Below, one piece after another: positions 36,598 through 45,606 of a DNA stretch of 64,000 bases. The DNA comes from Azospirillum brasilense (GTDB lineage: Bacteria; Pseudomonadota; Alphaproteobacteria; Azospirillales; Azospirillaceae). The notes beneath the pieces were generated by a model. It was not told the origin of the DNA. It worked only from the letters and a program-made list of their open reading frames with translations, and did no database searches. The position numbers and the translations under genes were made by a program. Numbering within the stretch: the first letter of the stretch is position 1; every line of letters starts with the position of its first letter. Location: assembly GCF_003349955.1 (NCBI RefSeq), contig NZ_QLKQ01000011.1, positions 43,501 through 107,500 of the forward strand, written 5' to 3'.

Positions 36598-37530
36598 GTG
36601 GCGCTGCTGGAGAACATGCGGGTGTTCGTGCGGGTGGTGGAGCTGGGCAGCCTGTCCGCCGCCGGGCGCAGCCTGCGCCTGTCGCCCGCCGTGGTCAGCC
36701 ACCGGCTGCAAAGCCTGGAGGAGCATCTGAACGCCCGCCTGCTCAACCGCACCACCCGGCAGGTGCAGTTCACCGAGGCCGGCAAAGTCTTCTTCGAACA
36801 CTGCCTGGAGGTGCTGGAGGCGGCGGAGCGGGCGGAGAGCAGCGTCGGCGCCATCGGCGGGGCGCCGGTGGGCAGCCTGCGGGTGACGGCGCCGCTGGGC
36901 TTCGGCCGGCGCATCCTGGCCCCGATGGTGCCGCGCTTCCACGCCGCCTACCCCCAGGTCGACCTGCGGCTGCGCCTGTCCGACCATCTGCTCGACCTGC
37001 TGCGCGAGGCGACGGACGTCGCCATCCGCATGGCGCCGCTGAAGGATTCCAGCTTCGTCGCGCGCAAGATCGCCGACCTGCCGCGGGTGCTCTGCGCCGC
37101 GCCGTCCTATCTGGAGCGGCGGGGCGTGCCGGCCCGGCCCGAGGACCTGCTGTCCCACCACTGCCTGCTGCTGCGCTTTCCCGGATCGCAGCAGTTCCAG
37201 TGGACGCTGAACACCCCGCAAGGCCCGATGACGCTGCCGGTGTCCGGCCAGTTCGACGCCGACGACGGCGACGTGCTGACCGGCTGGGCGCTGGCCGGGG
37301 AGGGAATCGTTCTGAAGCCGCTGTGGGAGGTCGCCGACCATCTGCGCCGTGGGGAGCTGCGCGTCGTCCTGCCGCACTGCCCGCCCGAGCCGGTGACGCT
37401 CGCCGTGCTCTACCCCCACCGCAACCTGCTGCCCGCCAAGATCCGGGTCTTCATCGACTTCTTCGCCGAGCAGGCGCGCGCCGCGCTCGCCGATTCAAAA
37501 CAAGTCGCTCCGTTGGGGGACAAGGATTGA
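36598..37530 (+). CDS. LysR family transcriptional regulator
   Basis: A 310-residue LysR protein. The HTH region reads 'FVRVVELGSLSAAGRSL' and 'SPAVVSHRLQSLEEHLNARL'. The start is GTG 36598; ATG 36616 is an alternative. It is divergent from puuD with a 147-base gap, so regulation of urate catabolism is plausible but unproven. Its final codons lie inside the palindromic element at 37527-37659. Confidence 0.87.
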   Translation: MALLENMRVFVRVVELGSLSAAGRSLRLSPAVVSHRLQSLEEHLNARLLNRTTRQVQFTEAGKVFFEHCLEVLEAAERAESSVGAIGGAPVGSLRVTAPLGFGRRILAPMVPRFHAAYPQVDLRLRLSDHLLDLLREATDVAIRMAPLKDSSFVARKIADLPRVLCAAPSYLERRGVPARPEDLLSHHCLLLRFPGSQQFQWTLNTPQGPMTLPVSGQFDADDGDVLTGWALAGEGIVLKPLWEVADHLRRGELRVVLPHCPPEPVTLAVLYPHRNLLPAKIRVFIDFFAEQARAALADSKQVAPLGDKD

Positions 37531-37659
37531 CACGGATTTCACGGATTTTAACCAGATTTCACGGAACCATTCGACGTGATGTCCTTTGCGGCATGACCTG
37601 ATTTTGGCATGGAAACAATCCGTGAAATCCGTGCGTTGATCCGTGAAATCCGTGTCGAA
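37527..37659. repeat. long imperfect palindrome built from CACGGATTTCACGGAT units
   Basis: The left arm TTGACACGGATTTCACGGAT (37527-37546) faces ATCCGTGAAATCCGTGTC (37639-37656) plus an extra copy ATCCGTGAAATCCGTG (37618-37633). A transcript through it would fold into a long stem. It lies after, and slightly inside, the LysR gene. Confidence 0.75.
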
Positions 37660-37794
37660 TCTTGCTCGCATTTCCTGCTCCCTGCGTTTAGGCGATTGCC
37701 CCGGTGGCGCTCCCGCTCTTTCCCCCGCTTCTCCAACGGCGTGCTATGATGCCGCCACGCCGCGCGGCGGGGTTCGCCGCAGGGAAGGACGAGA

Positions 37795-38919
37795 ATGACC
37801 GCACAGCCGCCCGCCAAGCCGATCCCGCCGAAGCCCGCCAAGCCCATCCGCAAGAAGACTCGCCGCGCCACCCAGCGGCTGACCATGACGGACGTGGCCA
37901 ACGCCGCCGGCGTGTCGCCCAGCACCGTCTCGCTCTATCTGCGCAAGCCGGAGGCGGTGTCGGAGGAGCTGGCGACCCGTGTGCGGACGGTGATCGACCA
38001 GCTCGGCTACGTGCCCAATCTGGTGGCGGGCAGCCTCGCCGCGGCGAAGAGCCGGACGGTGGGGGTGATCCTGCCCTCCATCACCAACTCCTTCTTCGCG
38101 GAGACCTACAACACGCTGCAAAGCGCCTTCCAGACCGCCCATTACCAAACCTTGCTGGGCGTCAGCGAATTCGATCCGGAGCGGGAGGAGGAACTGATCC
38201 GCGCCTTCCTCGCCTGGTCGCCCGCCGCGGTGGTGGTCACCGGCCTGCACCACACCGAGCGGACGCGCGCCATGCTGCGCTCCTCCGGCGTGCCGGTGGT
38301 GGAGATGTGGGACATCCCCTCCGCCCAGACCCCGGCGGTGGACATGACGGTCGGCTTCTCCCACTTCGAGGTCGGGCGGCGGCAGGCCAGCCACCTCTAC
38401 GACCAGGGCAGCCGCAAGGTCGCCTACATCGGCGCCGCCGTGCATCAGGACATGCGCGTGCGCAGCCGCACCGACGGCTATGAGGACGAGGTGCGCCGCC
38501 GCGGCCTGCACGAGCCGATCGCCTTCACCGCCCCCGACACCGCCTCCACCCCCGTCGGCATCTGGCTGATCGACGAGGTGTTCGCCCTTCATCCAGACAT
38601 CGACGGGGTGGTCTGCTCCAACGACGCCATGGCGCTGGGCGTGCTGTTCGAGGCGAACCGGCGCGGGCTGAGCGTGCCCGACGATCTGGCGGTGATCGGC
38701 TTCGGCGACCTGACCTTCAGCGCCGCCTGCCTGCCGCCGCTGTCCACCGTGCGCCCGCCGCAGCGCGAGATCGGGGAGCTGGCCGCCGGCCAGATCCTGG
38801 CCCGGCTGAACGGCACCACGGTGGCCCAGCCGCATCATGGGCTGGATTGCGAACTGGTCGTCCGCGACAGCACCCGCCCCGACGCGGCGGCGGGCGTGGA
38901 GCGGCAGACGGCGGGGTGA
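37795..38919 (+). CDS. LacI family transcriptional regulator (GntR/gluconate-like)
   Basis: A 374-residue LacI-type repressor. A basic Pro/Lys-rich N-terminal tail of about 29 residues precedes the HTH 'TMTDVANAAGVSPSTVSLYL' and hinge. The sugar-binding core follows ('VGVILPSITNSFFAETYNTL', 'GFGDLTFSAACLPPLSTVRP'), close in pattern to GntR-type gluconate repressors. No sugar catabolic genes adjoin it, so its regulon lies elsewhere. Confidence 0.87.
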   Translation: MTAQPPAKPIPPKPAKPIRKKTRRATQRLTMTDVANAAGVSPSTVSLYLRKPEAVSEELATRVRTVIDQLGYVPNLVAGSLAAAKSRTVGVILPSITNSFFAETYNTLQSAFQTAHYQTLLGVSEFDPEREEELIRAFLAWSPAAVVVTGLHHTERTRAMLRSSGVPVVEMWDIPSAQTPAVDMTVGFSHFEVGRRQASHLYDQGSRKVAYIGAAVHQDMRVRSRTDGYEDEVRRRGLHEPIAFTAPDTASTPVGIWLIDEVFALHPDIDGVVCSNDAMALGVLFEANRRGLSVPDDLAVIGFGDLTFSAACLPPLSTVRPPQREIGELAAGQILARLNGTTVAQPHHGLDCELVVRDSTRPDAAAGVERQTAG

Positions 38920-39018
38920 ATCCTGGTCTGACGGACAGGGCCGACGATTGTCCCTTGTCCATGGTTCGTTCCCCTGCTTCCTTCCGCCCCATCGTGATCA
39001 ACACACCGGGTTCGTGTG

Positions 39019-40863
39019 ATGGACGGAGCTGCGGTGATCCGCGCCACCCTACCGACGCTGCCGGACACGCCCGGCGTCTATCGGATGATCGGGGCGGACG
39101 GGCGCATTCTGTATGTCGGCAAGGCGAAGAACTTGAAACGCCGGGTGGCCAGCTACACCCGGACGGACGGGCTGCCCAACCGCACCCGCCGCATGGTGGC
39201 GCTGACCCGCTCCATGGAGTTCGTCACCACCCACACCGAGGCGGAGGCCCTCCTGCTGGAGGCCAACCTGATCCGCCGCCTGCTGCCGCCCTTCAACGTG
39301 CTGGTGAAGGACGACCGCTCCTTCTCCTACATCGCGCTCGGCGAGGGGCACGAGTTCCCGCGTCTGATGCACCACCGTGGCAGCGCCGACCGGCATGGCA
39401 GGAAGCGCGACCTGTTCGGCCCCTACGCCTCCCCCGCCCTGGTCGGCATGACCATCGGGGCGTTGCAGCGCGCCTTCCTGCTGCGCAACTGCGACGACGC
39501 CACCTTCACGTCGCGCACGCGGCCCTGCCTTCAGCACCAGATCAAGCGCTGTTCCGCCCCCTGCGTCGGCCGCGTCTCGGCGGAGGACTACGCCGCCCAG
39601 ATGCAGGGCGTGCGCGACGTGCTGTCCGGGCGCAGCGCCGCCATTCAGGCGGAGTTCGCCCGCCACATGATGGACTGCTCCGACCGGCTGGCCTATGAGG
39701 ACGCCGCGCGCTGGCGCGACCGCATCCGCGCCCTGACCGCCCTGCAAAGCCGCCAGGACATCAATCTGGAAGGCGTGCTGGAGGACGCCGACGTGTTGGC
39801 CGTCCATGCCGAGGGCGGGACCGCCTGCGTCCAGGCCTTCTTCTTCCGCGGCGGGCGCAACCAGGGCACCCGCGCCTTCTTTCCCCGGCACGACGGGGAG
39901 GAGGAGCCGGCCGCGATCCTCGCCGCCTTCGCCGCGCAGCTCTACGAAGGCACGCCGCCGCCCCGCCACCTGCTGCTCAGTCACGACATTCCCGAGCGCG
40001 CCCTGCTCGCCGAGGCGCTGACGCTGGCCGCCGGGCGGCGGGTGGAGGTCGAGGTGCCCCAGCGCGGCCCCAAGCGCCGCGTCGTCGAACACGCCCTGAC
40101 CAACGCGCGCGAGGCGCACGGGCGGCGCATGGCCGAACGCTCCGCCCAGGGCAAGCTGCTGGCCGGGGTGGCCCGCGTCTTCGGTTTGGCCAAAACTCCG
40201 GCCCGTATCGAAATCTACGACAATTCGCACATCCAGGGCGCCTTCCCGGTCGGCGCCATGGTGGTCGCCGGGCCGGAGGGCATCCAGCGCAACGCGGGCC
40301 GCCGCTTCCACATCAAGGACCCCGTGGCGGCCGGCGACGATTACGCCATGCTGCGCGAGGTGCTGACCCGCCGCTTCGGCCGCGCCCTGCGCGAGGACCC
40401 GCGGCGCAGCGGCGGCCAATGGCCCGATCTGGTGCTGATCGACGGGGGCTTGGGCCAGTTGAACACCGCCCGCGCGGTGCTGGACGGGCTGGGCATCACG
40501 GGCGTGCCGCTGGCCGCCATCGCCAAGGGTCCGGACCGCGACGCCGGCCGCGAGCGCTTCTTCCTGCCGGACCGCGAGCCCTTCCGGCTGGAGCCCAACG
40601 ACCCGGTGCTCTACTTCCTGCAACGGCTGCGCGACGAGGCCCACCGGACGGCCATCGACGCCCACCGCACCCGCCGCCTGAAGGCGATGGACCACACCCG
40701 CATCGACGGCATCCCCGGCGTCGGCCCGTCGCGCAAGAAGGCCCTGCTGCACCATTTCGGCAGTTCCACCGCGGTGGCTTCGGCCGGGCTGAAGGATCTG
40801 GAGGCCACCCCCGGCATCAGCGCCGCGCTAGCCCGGCGGGTGTTCGAGCATTTCCATGGGTGA
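39019..40863 (+). CDS. uvrC: excinuclease ABC subunit C
   Basis: A 614-residue UvrC, the nuclease that makes both incisions in nucleotide excision repair. The GIY-YIG domain begins with 'GVYRMIGADGRILYVGKAKNLKRR', the 'TRPCLQHQIKRCSAPCVG' cysteine segment follows, then a UVR motif near 'FARHMMDCSDRLAYEDAARWRD', the RNase H-like domain ('EIYDNSHIQGAFPVGAMVV') and C-terminal HhH motifs ('IPGVGPSRKKALLHHFGS'). The start could also be GTG 39016 immediately upstream. Confidence 0.96.
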   Translation: MDGAAVIRATLPTLPDTPGVYRMIGADGRILYVGKAKNLKRRVASYTRTDGLPNRTRRMVALTRSMEFVTTHTEAEALLLEANLIRRLLPPFNVLVKDDRSFSYIALGEGHEFPRLMHHRGSADRHGRKRDLFGPYASPALVGMTIGALQRAFLLRNCDDATFTSRTRPCLQHQIKRCSAPCVGRVSAEDYAAQMQGVRDVLSGRSAAIQAEFARHMMDCSDRLAYEDAARWRDRIRALTALQSRQDINLEGVLEDADVLAVHAEGGTACVQAFFFRGGRNQGTRAFFPRHDGEEEPAAILAAFAAQLYEGTPPPRHLLLSHDIPERALLAEALTLAAGRRVEVEVPQRGPKRRVVEHALTNAREAHGRRMAERSAQGKLLAGVARVFGLAKTPARIEIYDNSHIQGAFPVGAMVVAGPEGIQRNAGRRFHIKDPVAAGDDYAMLREVLTRRFGRALREDPRRSGGQWPDLVLIDGGLGQLNTARAVLDGLGITGVPLAAIAKGPDRDAGRERFFLPDREPFRLEPNDPVLYFLQRLRDEAHRTAIDAHRTRRLKAMDHTRIDGIPGVGPSRKKALLHHFGSSTAVASAGLKDLEATPGISAALARRVFEHFHG

Positions 40864-40870
40864 GCCGCTG

Positions 40871-40982
40871 GCCCCCTCCCTAACCCTCCCCCGCTTCGCA
40901 GGAGAGGGGACTAAATTTCCCTCTCCTGCGAAGCGGGGGAGGGAAGGGGCCCGCGGCGAAGCCGTGGGAAGGGTGGGGGCAA
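40871..40982. repeat. REP/BIME-like palindromic repeat, family A
   Basis: CCCTCCCCCGCTTCGCAGGA and its inverted partner, plus an additional CCGCGGCGAAGCCGTGG palindrome, lie just after uvrC. The TTCGCAGG core matches the 31645 copy. Confidence 0.85.
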
Positions 40983-41127
40983 CCGCCGCCCGAATTATTC
41001 CAAGGACACCGATGCAGCCGCCGCTCATCAGTCCTGCGTTTGCGCGGTTTTTGGTTAGTGCTTCCTTAACCCGACGGGATCATGGTCCGCCCACCGCAAA
41101 CAGAGCATGCACGCAGGGCGCCTGATC

Positions 41128-41337
41128 ATGGGCCAGAAGATCATCAAGTTCTCCGACAAGAACGGCTACCGCGACGTCGAACTCGACAGCCTGCCGCGCA
41201 ACGTGCGCGCCGCCGTCACCGACATGGCGGCCAAGAACCCCGTCGCCAGCATCATCGTCGACCAGATGGGGATGCTGTACCGGATTCACCTGACCGAGCC
41301 GGCGAACGTCTATCTGGACGTGCTCTCGGTCGCCTGA
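41128..41337 (+). CDS. small conserved-looking hypothetical protein, 69 aa
   Basis: The protein starts at ATG 41128 ('MGQKIIKFSDKNGYRD'), with a longer frame from 41107 also open. It alternates beta-like and helical stretches, has no signal or membrane segment and good codon bias. I do not recognise a family. A strong terminator follows at 41366, supporting a real transcription unit. Confidence 0.65.
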   Translation: MGQKIIKFSDKNGYRDVELDSLPRNVRAAVTDMAAKNPVASIIVDQMGMLYRIHLTEPANVYLDVLSVA

Positions 41338-41365
41338 ACCGCGGCACTCCGCAAGGTCCAGGAAC

Positions 41366-41399
41366 AACGGCGGCGCACCCGGTGCGCCGCCGTTTCCAT
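41366..41399 (+). terminator. Rho-independent-type terminator
   Basis: AACGGCGGCGCACC (41366-41379) pairs with GGTGCGCCGCCGTT (41381-41394), followed by TTTCCATTT. It ends the small gene at 41128 and may also serve the convergent small gene at 41441. Confidence 0.85.
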
Positions 41400-41440
41400 T
41401 TCAGCGTGCCTTTATGAATGCACGCGTCCCGAGCGTTCCG

Positions 41441-41665
41441 TCACTCCGGCAGAACGGTGACGGTGCGGTCCAGGGCATCGCGCGGGACCGTCGAGCCGAA
41501 ACCGGACAGGATCGCGCGGGCGTGCCCCGGTGCCAGACCGGTCATCCGGGCCAGATCACCGGCGTCCAGCCCCTGCTGTTCGGCGGCGTGGCGGATGCGG
41601 GTGATGGCGTCGCGTTTCTCCCTACGGTCCATGGCGCTGCTCCGTTTGCGGACGTGATGGGTCAT
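41441..41665 (-). CDS. small XRE-like HTH protein, 74 aa
   Basis: A 74-residue basic protein. The central part 'LDAGDLARMTGLAPGHARAILSG' has the spacing of a helix-turn-helix of the XRE type. It resembles the protein encoded just upstream on the same strand, so the two are probably diverged tandem duplicates. The first ATG at 41665 has GGAGCACCGC as a weak ribosome binding site. A DNA-binding role is inferred only. Confidence 0.6.
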   Translation of the reverse strand: MTHHVRKRSSAMDRREKRDAITRIRHAAEQQGLDAGDLARMTGLAPGHARAILSGFGSTVPRDALDRTVTVLPE

Positions 41666-41712
41666 GCGGTGCTCCTGTGCCAGCGGGCAGGGAGTGGCGG
41701 ATTTGCGGCTCC

Positions 41713-41988
41713 TCAGTGCGGGCGGCCTTCCAGGCGGCGCAGCGCGCGGTCGAGCGTGCTCACGGGCATCATGAACACGGTGCCGCCCAGAACCGCCCGG
41801 ACATCCTCGATGTCCAGGCCGGTGGCGGCGGCGACGCCCCGCTCGTCAAGGCCACGATCCTCGGCGATCACGGCGATCCAGCCCGCCAGCGTGCGGGCCT
41901 GGGCCATCCGGGCGGGGTCCGCCAGAGGATGACGGCGCGCCGATAAGCTGCGGCCCCGGGAGTCCGCAAGGTCGGTTGGGGTTAGCAT
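41713..41988 (-). CDS. small XRE-like HTH protein, 91 aa
   Basis: A 91-residue protein starting at ATG 41988 behind TGGGAGGAGCCC. 'LDERGVAAATGLDIEDVRAVLGG' aligns with the HTH-like stretch of the next gene, and both continue with a 'VP/MPVSTLDRALRRL' type tail. A paralogous pair of small regulators is likely. No toxin partner is seen. Confidence 0.62.
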   Translation of the reverse strand: MLTPTDLADSRGRSLSARRHPLADPARMAQARTLAGWIAVIAEDRGLDERGVAAATGLDIEDVRAVLGGTVFMMPVSTLDRALRRLEGRPH

Positions 41989-42168
41989 GGGCTCCTCCCA
42001 AAGAGCTTGGCCCAAAGAGCATTGGCCTGATCATATGGCCTTCTTTTTCGGGCTATGGTGCGCTTCCTCCGTCCTGCGCACAATCCATCCATCGGCGTAA
42101 TGCCCTTCGCCCGATGCCCCCTGGCAAAAGGTTCTGCGACGAAAAGTCCCGATTCCGCGCCGCCACCC

Positions 42169-42720
42169 TCAGGCCCCGACCCAGCGCCGCGTCGGCCCGG
42201 TGTCCACATGGACGAAGTTCCGCTTGGCGTAGCAGCCAGCCCCGCCGTCGCCGAAGGACAGGGCGCAGCGGTAGAGATCCACCGCGCGCCGCCCCTGAAG
42301 GCGCAGATCGACGGCCCGCCCCTGCAGATGCAGGCTGCCCGTCGCCGCTCCCTTGACTCGGCGGTTGGTCTCCTTGGAGCGGAAGGCCGACAGCACCTCG
42401 AACGGATGCCGGCTGTCCAGCTTCTCCTGCATCTCCGACAGACGGTTCAGCAGGGCGGGATCGATGCGGTGGCAATCGTCGCTGCGATGATCGCGCAGCA
42501 CCCAGTCGATGCGGGCCATCGCCTCCACGATCGGGCGTCCCTCCGCCCAATAGACACCGTCGAAGCTCTCCCCCGTCAGGCAATTGTAGATCCGCAGGGT
42601 GCGCTCCGGCGCCGGCTCCCACGCCGCGGCGGTGCGGCTGTTGCAGACACCGACCGCCACGGCGGCCCCCAACCCGAAGATGCCGCGGCGCGTCAACGCG
42701 GACGCGGCGGACTGGGCCAT
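42169..42720 (-). CDS. Tat-exported DUF882 (YcbK-like) peptidase-fold protein
   Basis: A 183-residue protein with a twin-arginine signal 'LTRRGIFGLGAAVAVG' and a DUF882/M15-like domain. The zinc-site pattern is visible in 'SAFRSKETNRRVKG', 'SLHLQGRAVDLRL' and 'NFVHVDTGPTRRW'. Such proteins are predicted periplasmic peptidoglycan-related peptidases. I start it at ATG 42720: the longer frame from 42816 adds 32 codons without the high-GC third-position bias of real genes here. Confidence 0.82.
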   Translation of the reverse strand: MAQSAASALTRRGIFGLGAAVAVGVCNSRTAAAWEPAPERTLRIYNCLTGESFDGVYWAEGRPIVEAMARIDWVLRDHRSDDCHRIDPALLNRLSEMQEKLDSRHPFEVLSAFRSKETNRRVKGAATGSLHLQGRAVDLRLQGRRAVDLYRCALSFGDGGAGCYAKRNFVHVDTGPTRRWVGA

Positions 42721-43276
42721 CCGGGATTTTGGGGACGACGCTTGAGGGTGGGAAGCGGGAGAGCGATGGGACAAAGCGTTCAGGGACGGCAAAAAAGTCG
42801 AAGACAGAAAAGGCATGGAACCACCGGTGCGTTGCGTTACCGAAGCCGTGAACAGGGAAAACCGGAAAATGTCGGCACGCGCTGATGACGGCGGGGGACG
42901 CGCGTCGGTGAGCCAGGCGTGCCGTGGGAGCGGGAAGGGCCTTCTGCCATCGTTCGGACCCTGCCCTGTCGAGTCCCCTGTCCGGCGGCGGGTAACCCGG
43001 ACAGTGGCCCGGCCGTTCCCCCGCGGCGGGTAGCATACGGTAGTTTACCCCCCGTTCGACGGGGGTGCCCTCCACCGCCTTCGGTCGGACGGCGCCAGCC
43101 TTCGGATGAGCGCCCTACCCCAACGAACAGAGATCCGGGCGGACTTCGGGAATAGGGTCCGGCCTAAAAGCACAGGGCCGATGGACAGCGGTTTTTCGCG
43201 ATGAAAGAATGCCGGCAACACATCGACCCACCCCTTTTGAGAAGGATCCTACGCCGTCTTTCTCAACGTTCGGGAG
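42721..43276. other. gene-free stretch upstream of the TolB/TPR gene
   Basis: I see no convincing gene in this 556-base gap. Short frames lack codon bias. A hairpin CCCCCGT-TCG-ACGGGGG lies at 43049-43065 without a T-run. The promoters of the two divergent flanking genes must lie here, but no clear boxes stand out. Confidence 0.5.
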
Positions 43277-45106
43277 ATGTCACGGATGACCGAGGAAACG
43301 CCGCCCGCGCAGGAGTGGGCATGGGAAGATCGTGCCGTCAGGACTCAGCTTGAACGGATTTTGGCGAGCGACCATTTCGACGCGTCGGACCGCAACCGCC
43401 GCTTCCTGCGCTATGTGGTCGAGGAGTGCCTGGCGGGTCGGGCGCAGCAGATCAAAGCCTACTGCATCGCCGTCAGCGTCTTCAACCGCGAGCCGAGCTT
43501 CGATCCGCAATCCGACCCCATCGTACGGCTGGAAGCCGGGCGGCTGCGCCGCAGCCTGGACCATTACTATCTGACCGCGGGCCGCAACGACCCGATCCGC
43601 ATTGTCGTTCCGAAGGGCGGCTACGTTCCCCGCTTCGAACGGCAGAACGAACCGTCGTCCCCCGCCCTGCCCCGCCCTCACGCCGTCGCGGCGGCGGAGA
43701 CGGTGCGGAGGCCCGTTTCCCTGCGCATCGCCGGCTTGGCGGCCGTGGTGCTGATCGCCGTCGGGCTGGCCGGCCTGCTGGTCGGACGAAACCTCGCCAC
43801 CCCGATCGACGTGGAGGAAGCGCTGGCGCTCAGCCCGCACCCGATCGCGGCCAGCGCGGAGCCGCTGGGGATTGGACCATTGGAGATCGGGCCGGCGGCA
43901 CCCCTGCCCGCGCCCGCATCCGCGGCGGCCGACGCGTCGATGACCATCCTCGTCGGCCCCTTCCGGACCACCGGCCGGTCGGCGGAGGACGGCGCCCTCG
44001 CCGCCATGCTGACCGATGAGATCGCCAGCGGATTAGCCAACCGGACCGACCTTCCGGTGCGGATCGACCCGCCGCCGTCCGCCCGGCTGCCCCATCAGGG
44101 ATTCCGTCTGTCCGGAAGCCTTCAGGAGCATGACGCGGCGGTTCGGCTGGTCGTGCATCTGACCGACCTCGCCACCGGAACGGTGCTCTGGTCCACCAGC
44201 CTGGACCGCCCGGCCGGAGCGCAGGGGTCACCCACGCCGCAGGATCTGGCGGCCGGCATCATCGACCCGCTCACCGCTGCGCAAGGCCCCCTCCTGCCAG
44301 TTGCCGCCGCGCGTCTGCGCGCCAAACCGGCCGCCAGCCTGTCGCCGCGCGAATGCGCCTTCCTCGCCACCGGCCGGCACGAGATCCCCCCGGCCGAGCG
44401 GGCCGCCTTGAACGGTTGCCTGACCTCCGGGGCCAGCGCGCTGACCGCCGGCGCCGGCGAGTCCGCCCGCCTGTGGTCGGCGCTGTCCCTGCTGCAGTCC
44501 GACGCCTATCGGGCGGAGCGGAACGACGCCGCGCTGAACGACGCCCTGGCCGCCGCCCTGCGCGCCACCGAACTGGAACCGGCGTCTCCGCGCCCGTTGA
44601 CGGCGCTCTACACCGCCTATTGCCTGCGCGGGCAGTACGCCCCCTGCTTCGCCGCCGGAGAGCGCGCTTTGCGGGCGTCCCCCGGAAACGCCCAGGTGCT
44701 GGGCGACCTCGGTCTGTGGCATGTCGAAGCCGGGCAATCGGCGAAGGGCCTGCCCCTGCTGGAACAGGCCATGGAACGCGACCCCGCGCAGCGGGAACGG
44801 CTCCTGCCCGCCTACAGCCTCGCCCTGCAACGTCATGGACACCCGGACAGCACGAAGCTGGAATTCGAGGTGACCGCCGCCGCCCCGGCCCAGGCCGCCC
44901 TGGCCATCGCCTTCGTCGAGATGGGGCGCATGGACGAGGCCAAGGCGGCGGCGACGCGGGCCCTGGCCGCGGACCCCGATTTCGCCCGCCGCGCGGCGCG
45001 GGAGCAGCGCATCCAGCCCCTGCCCCCGACGCTGGACGCGGCCATCCGCAGCAGCTATGCCATGGTCGGACTGGCCGCGCCCGCGGGCGACAGCGTCACC
45101 CGGTAG
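43277..45106 (+). CDS. single-pass membrane protein with TolB/FlgO-like and TPR-like regions
   Basis: A 609-residue protein. Residues 20-120 form a conserved cytoplasmic domain ('RRFLRYVVEECLAGRAQQIKAY', 'DPIVRLEAGRLRRSLDHYY', 'RIVVPKGGYVPRF') often seen at the start of TolB/TPR and adenylate-cyclase-like signalling proteins. One membrane helix spans 149-171. Then comes a TolB/FlgO-like domain ('MTILVGPFRTTG', 'FRLSGSLQEHDAAVRLVVHL') and a helical repeat region rich in Ala and Leu. No cyclase or kinase domain is present. The function is unknown; a sensor or regulator role is possible. Confidence 0.7.
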   Translation: MSRMTEETPPAQEWAWEDRAVRTQLERILASDHFDASDRNRRFLRYVVEECLAGRAQQIKAYCIAVSVFNREPSFDPQSDPIVRLEAGRLRRSLDHYYLTAGRNDPIRIVVPKGGYVPRFERQNEPSSPALPRPHAVAAAETVRRPVSLRIAGLAAVVLIAVGLAGLLVGRNLATPIDVEEALALSPHPIAASAEPLGIGPLEIGPAAPLPAPASAAADASMTILVGPFRTTGRSAEDGALAAMLTDEIASGLANRTDLPVRIDPPPSARLPHQGFRLSGSLQEHDAAVRLVVHLTDLATGTVLWSTSLDRPAGAQGSPTPQDLAAGIIDPLTAAQGPLLPVAAARLRAKPAASLSPRECAFLATGRHEIPPAERAALNGCLTSGASALTAGAGESARLWSALSLLQSDAYRAERNDAALNDALAAALRATELEPASPRPLTALYTAYCLRGQYAPCFAAGERALRASPGNAQVLGDLGLWHVEAGQSAKGLPLLEQAMERDPAQRERLLPAYSLALQRHGHPDSTKLEFEVTAAAPAQAALAIAFVEMGRMDEAKAAATRALAADPDFARRAAREQRIQPLPPTLDAAIRSSYAMVGLAAPAGDSVTR

Positions 45107-45125
45107 CTCTCATACCCCGTCGCTC

Positions 45126-45143
45126 TCATACGACGTCGTATGA
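45126..45143. other. perfect 18-bp palindrome, candidate parS
   Basis: TCATACGACGTCGTATGA is its own reverse complement. The inner 16-mer occurs again with one change at 56804-56819 immediately upstream of parA. The size, symmetry and position fit a centromere site for the local ParB; this is inference. Confidence 0.6.
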
Positions 45144-45168
45144 TGAAACCGACGACGCTTCCGGCACG

Positions 45169-45357
45169 TCAGCCGGTGCCCGGCTGGACGGACCCGTCAT
45201 CCTCTTCCGCCCGCCGCCGCAATTCGCCGGAGGTGGTTCCAGCGGGCACGGCGTCCTGGAGCGTCCCGTCACCGGGCGTCTTGGTTTTGTCCTCCAACGG
45301 CGAGTCCTGGCCCGGCCCCGCGGTGGGAGGAGTGTCCGGTGTCTTCTCTTCAGCCAT
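45169..45357 (-). CDS. small hydrophilic hypothetical protein, 62 aa
   Basis: A 62-residue disordered-looking protein rich in Pro, Thr, Asp and Gly ('MAEEKTPDTPPTAGPG'). The start ATG 45357 has GGAGG 6 bases upstream. It forms a same-strand pair with the similar gene at 45421. Such small acidic proteins may be stress related, but no function is known. Confidence 0.6.
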   Translation of the reverse strand: MAEEKTPDTPPTAGPGQDSPLEDKTKTPGDGTLQDAVPAGTTSGELRRRAEEDDGSVQPGTG

Positions 45358-45420
45358 GGCGAACCTCCGCTTTGTTGTGGCTCCAGCAAACAACGCCCCG
45401 AGCACCCGCAGGGGTCCGCG

Positions 45421-45606
45421 TCACGGCCGGGGTGCGCTGTCCGGAGAGTCGTCGGTGTCCGGCGCCTTATCCTTTCTGGTCTCCGCACCCGGCCCTTCAA
45501 TGTTCTGGAAGCCCATCTTCTCCTCGTCGATGGCGGGGTCGGCGCGGGTGTCCTTGATGTCGAGCGGCACGTCGCGCTCGTCGCCGTAGCGTTTGTCGGT
45601 GCTCAT
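45421..45606 (-). CDS. small hydrophilic hypothetical protein, 61 aa
   Basis: A 61-residue charged protein ('MSTDKRYGDERDVPLDIKD') without hydrophobic core. ATG 45606 follows AGGAGCTG. Its composition resembles the next small gene, and the two are probably co-transcribed. No family recognised. Confidence 0.6.
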   Translation of the reverse strand: MSTDKRYGDERDVPLDIKDTRADPAIDEEKMGFQNIEGPGAETRKDKAPDTDDSPDSAPRP

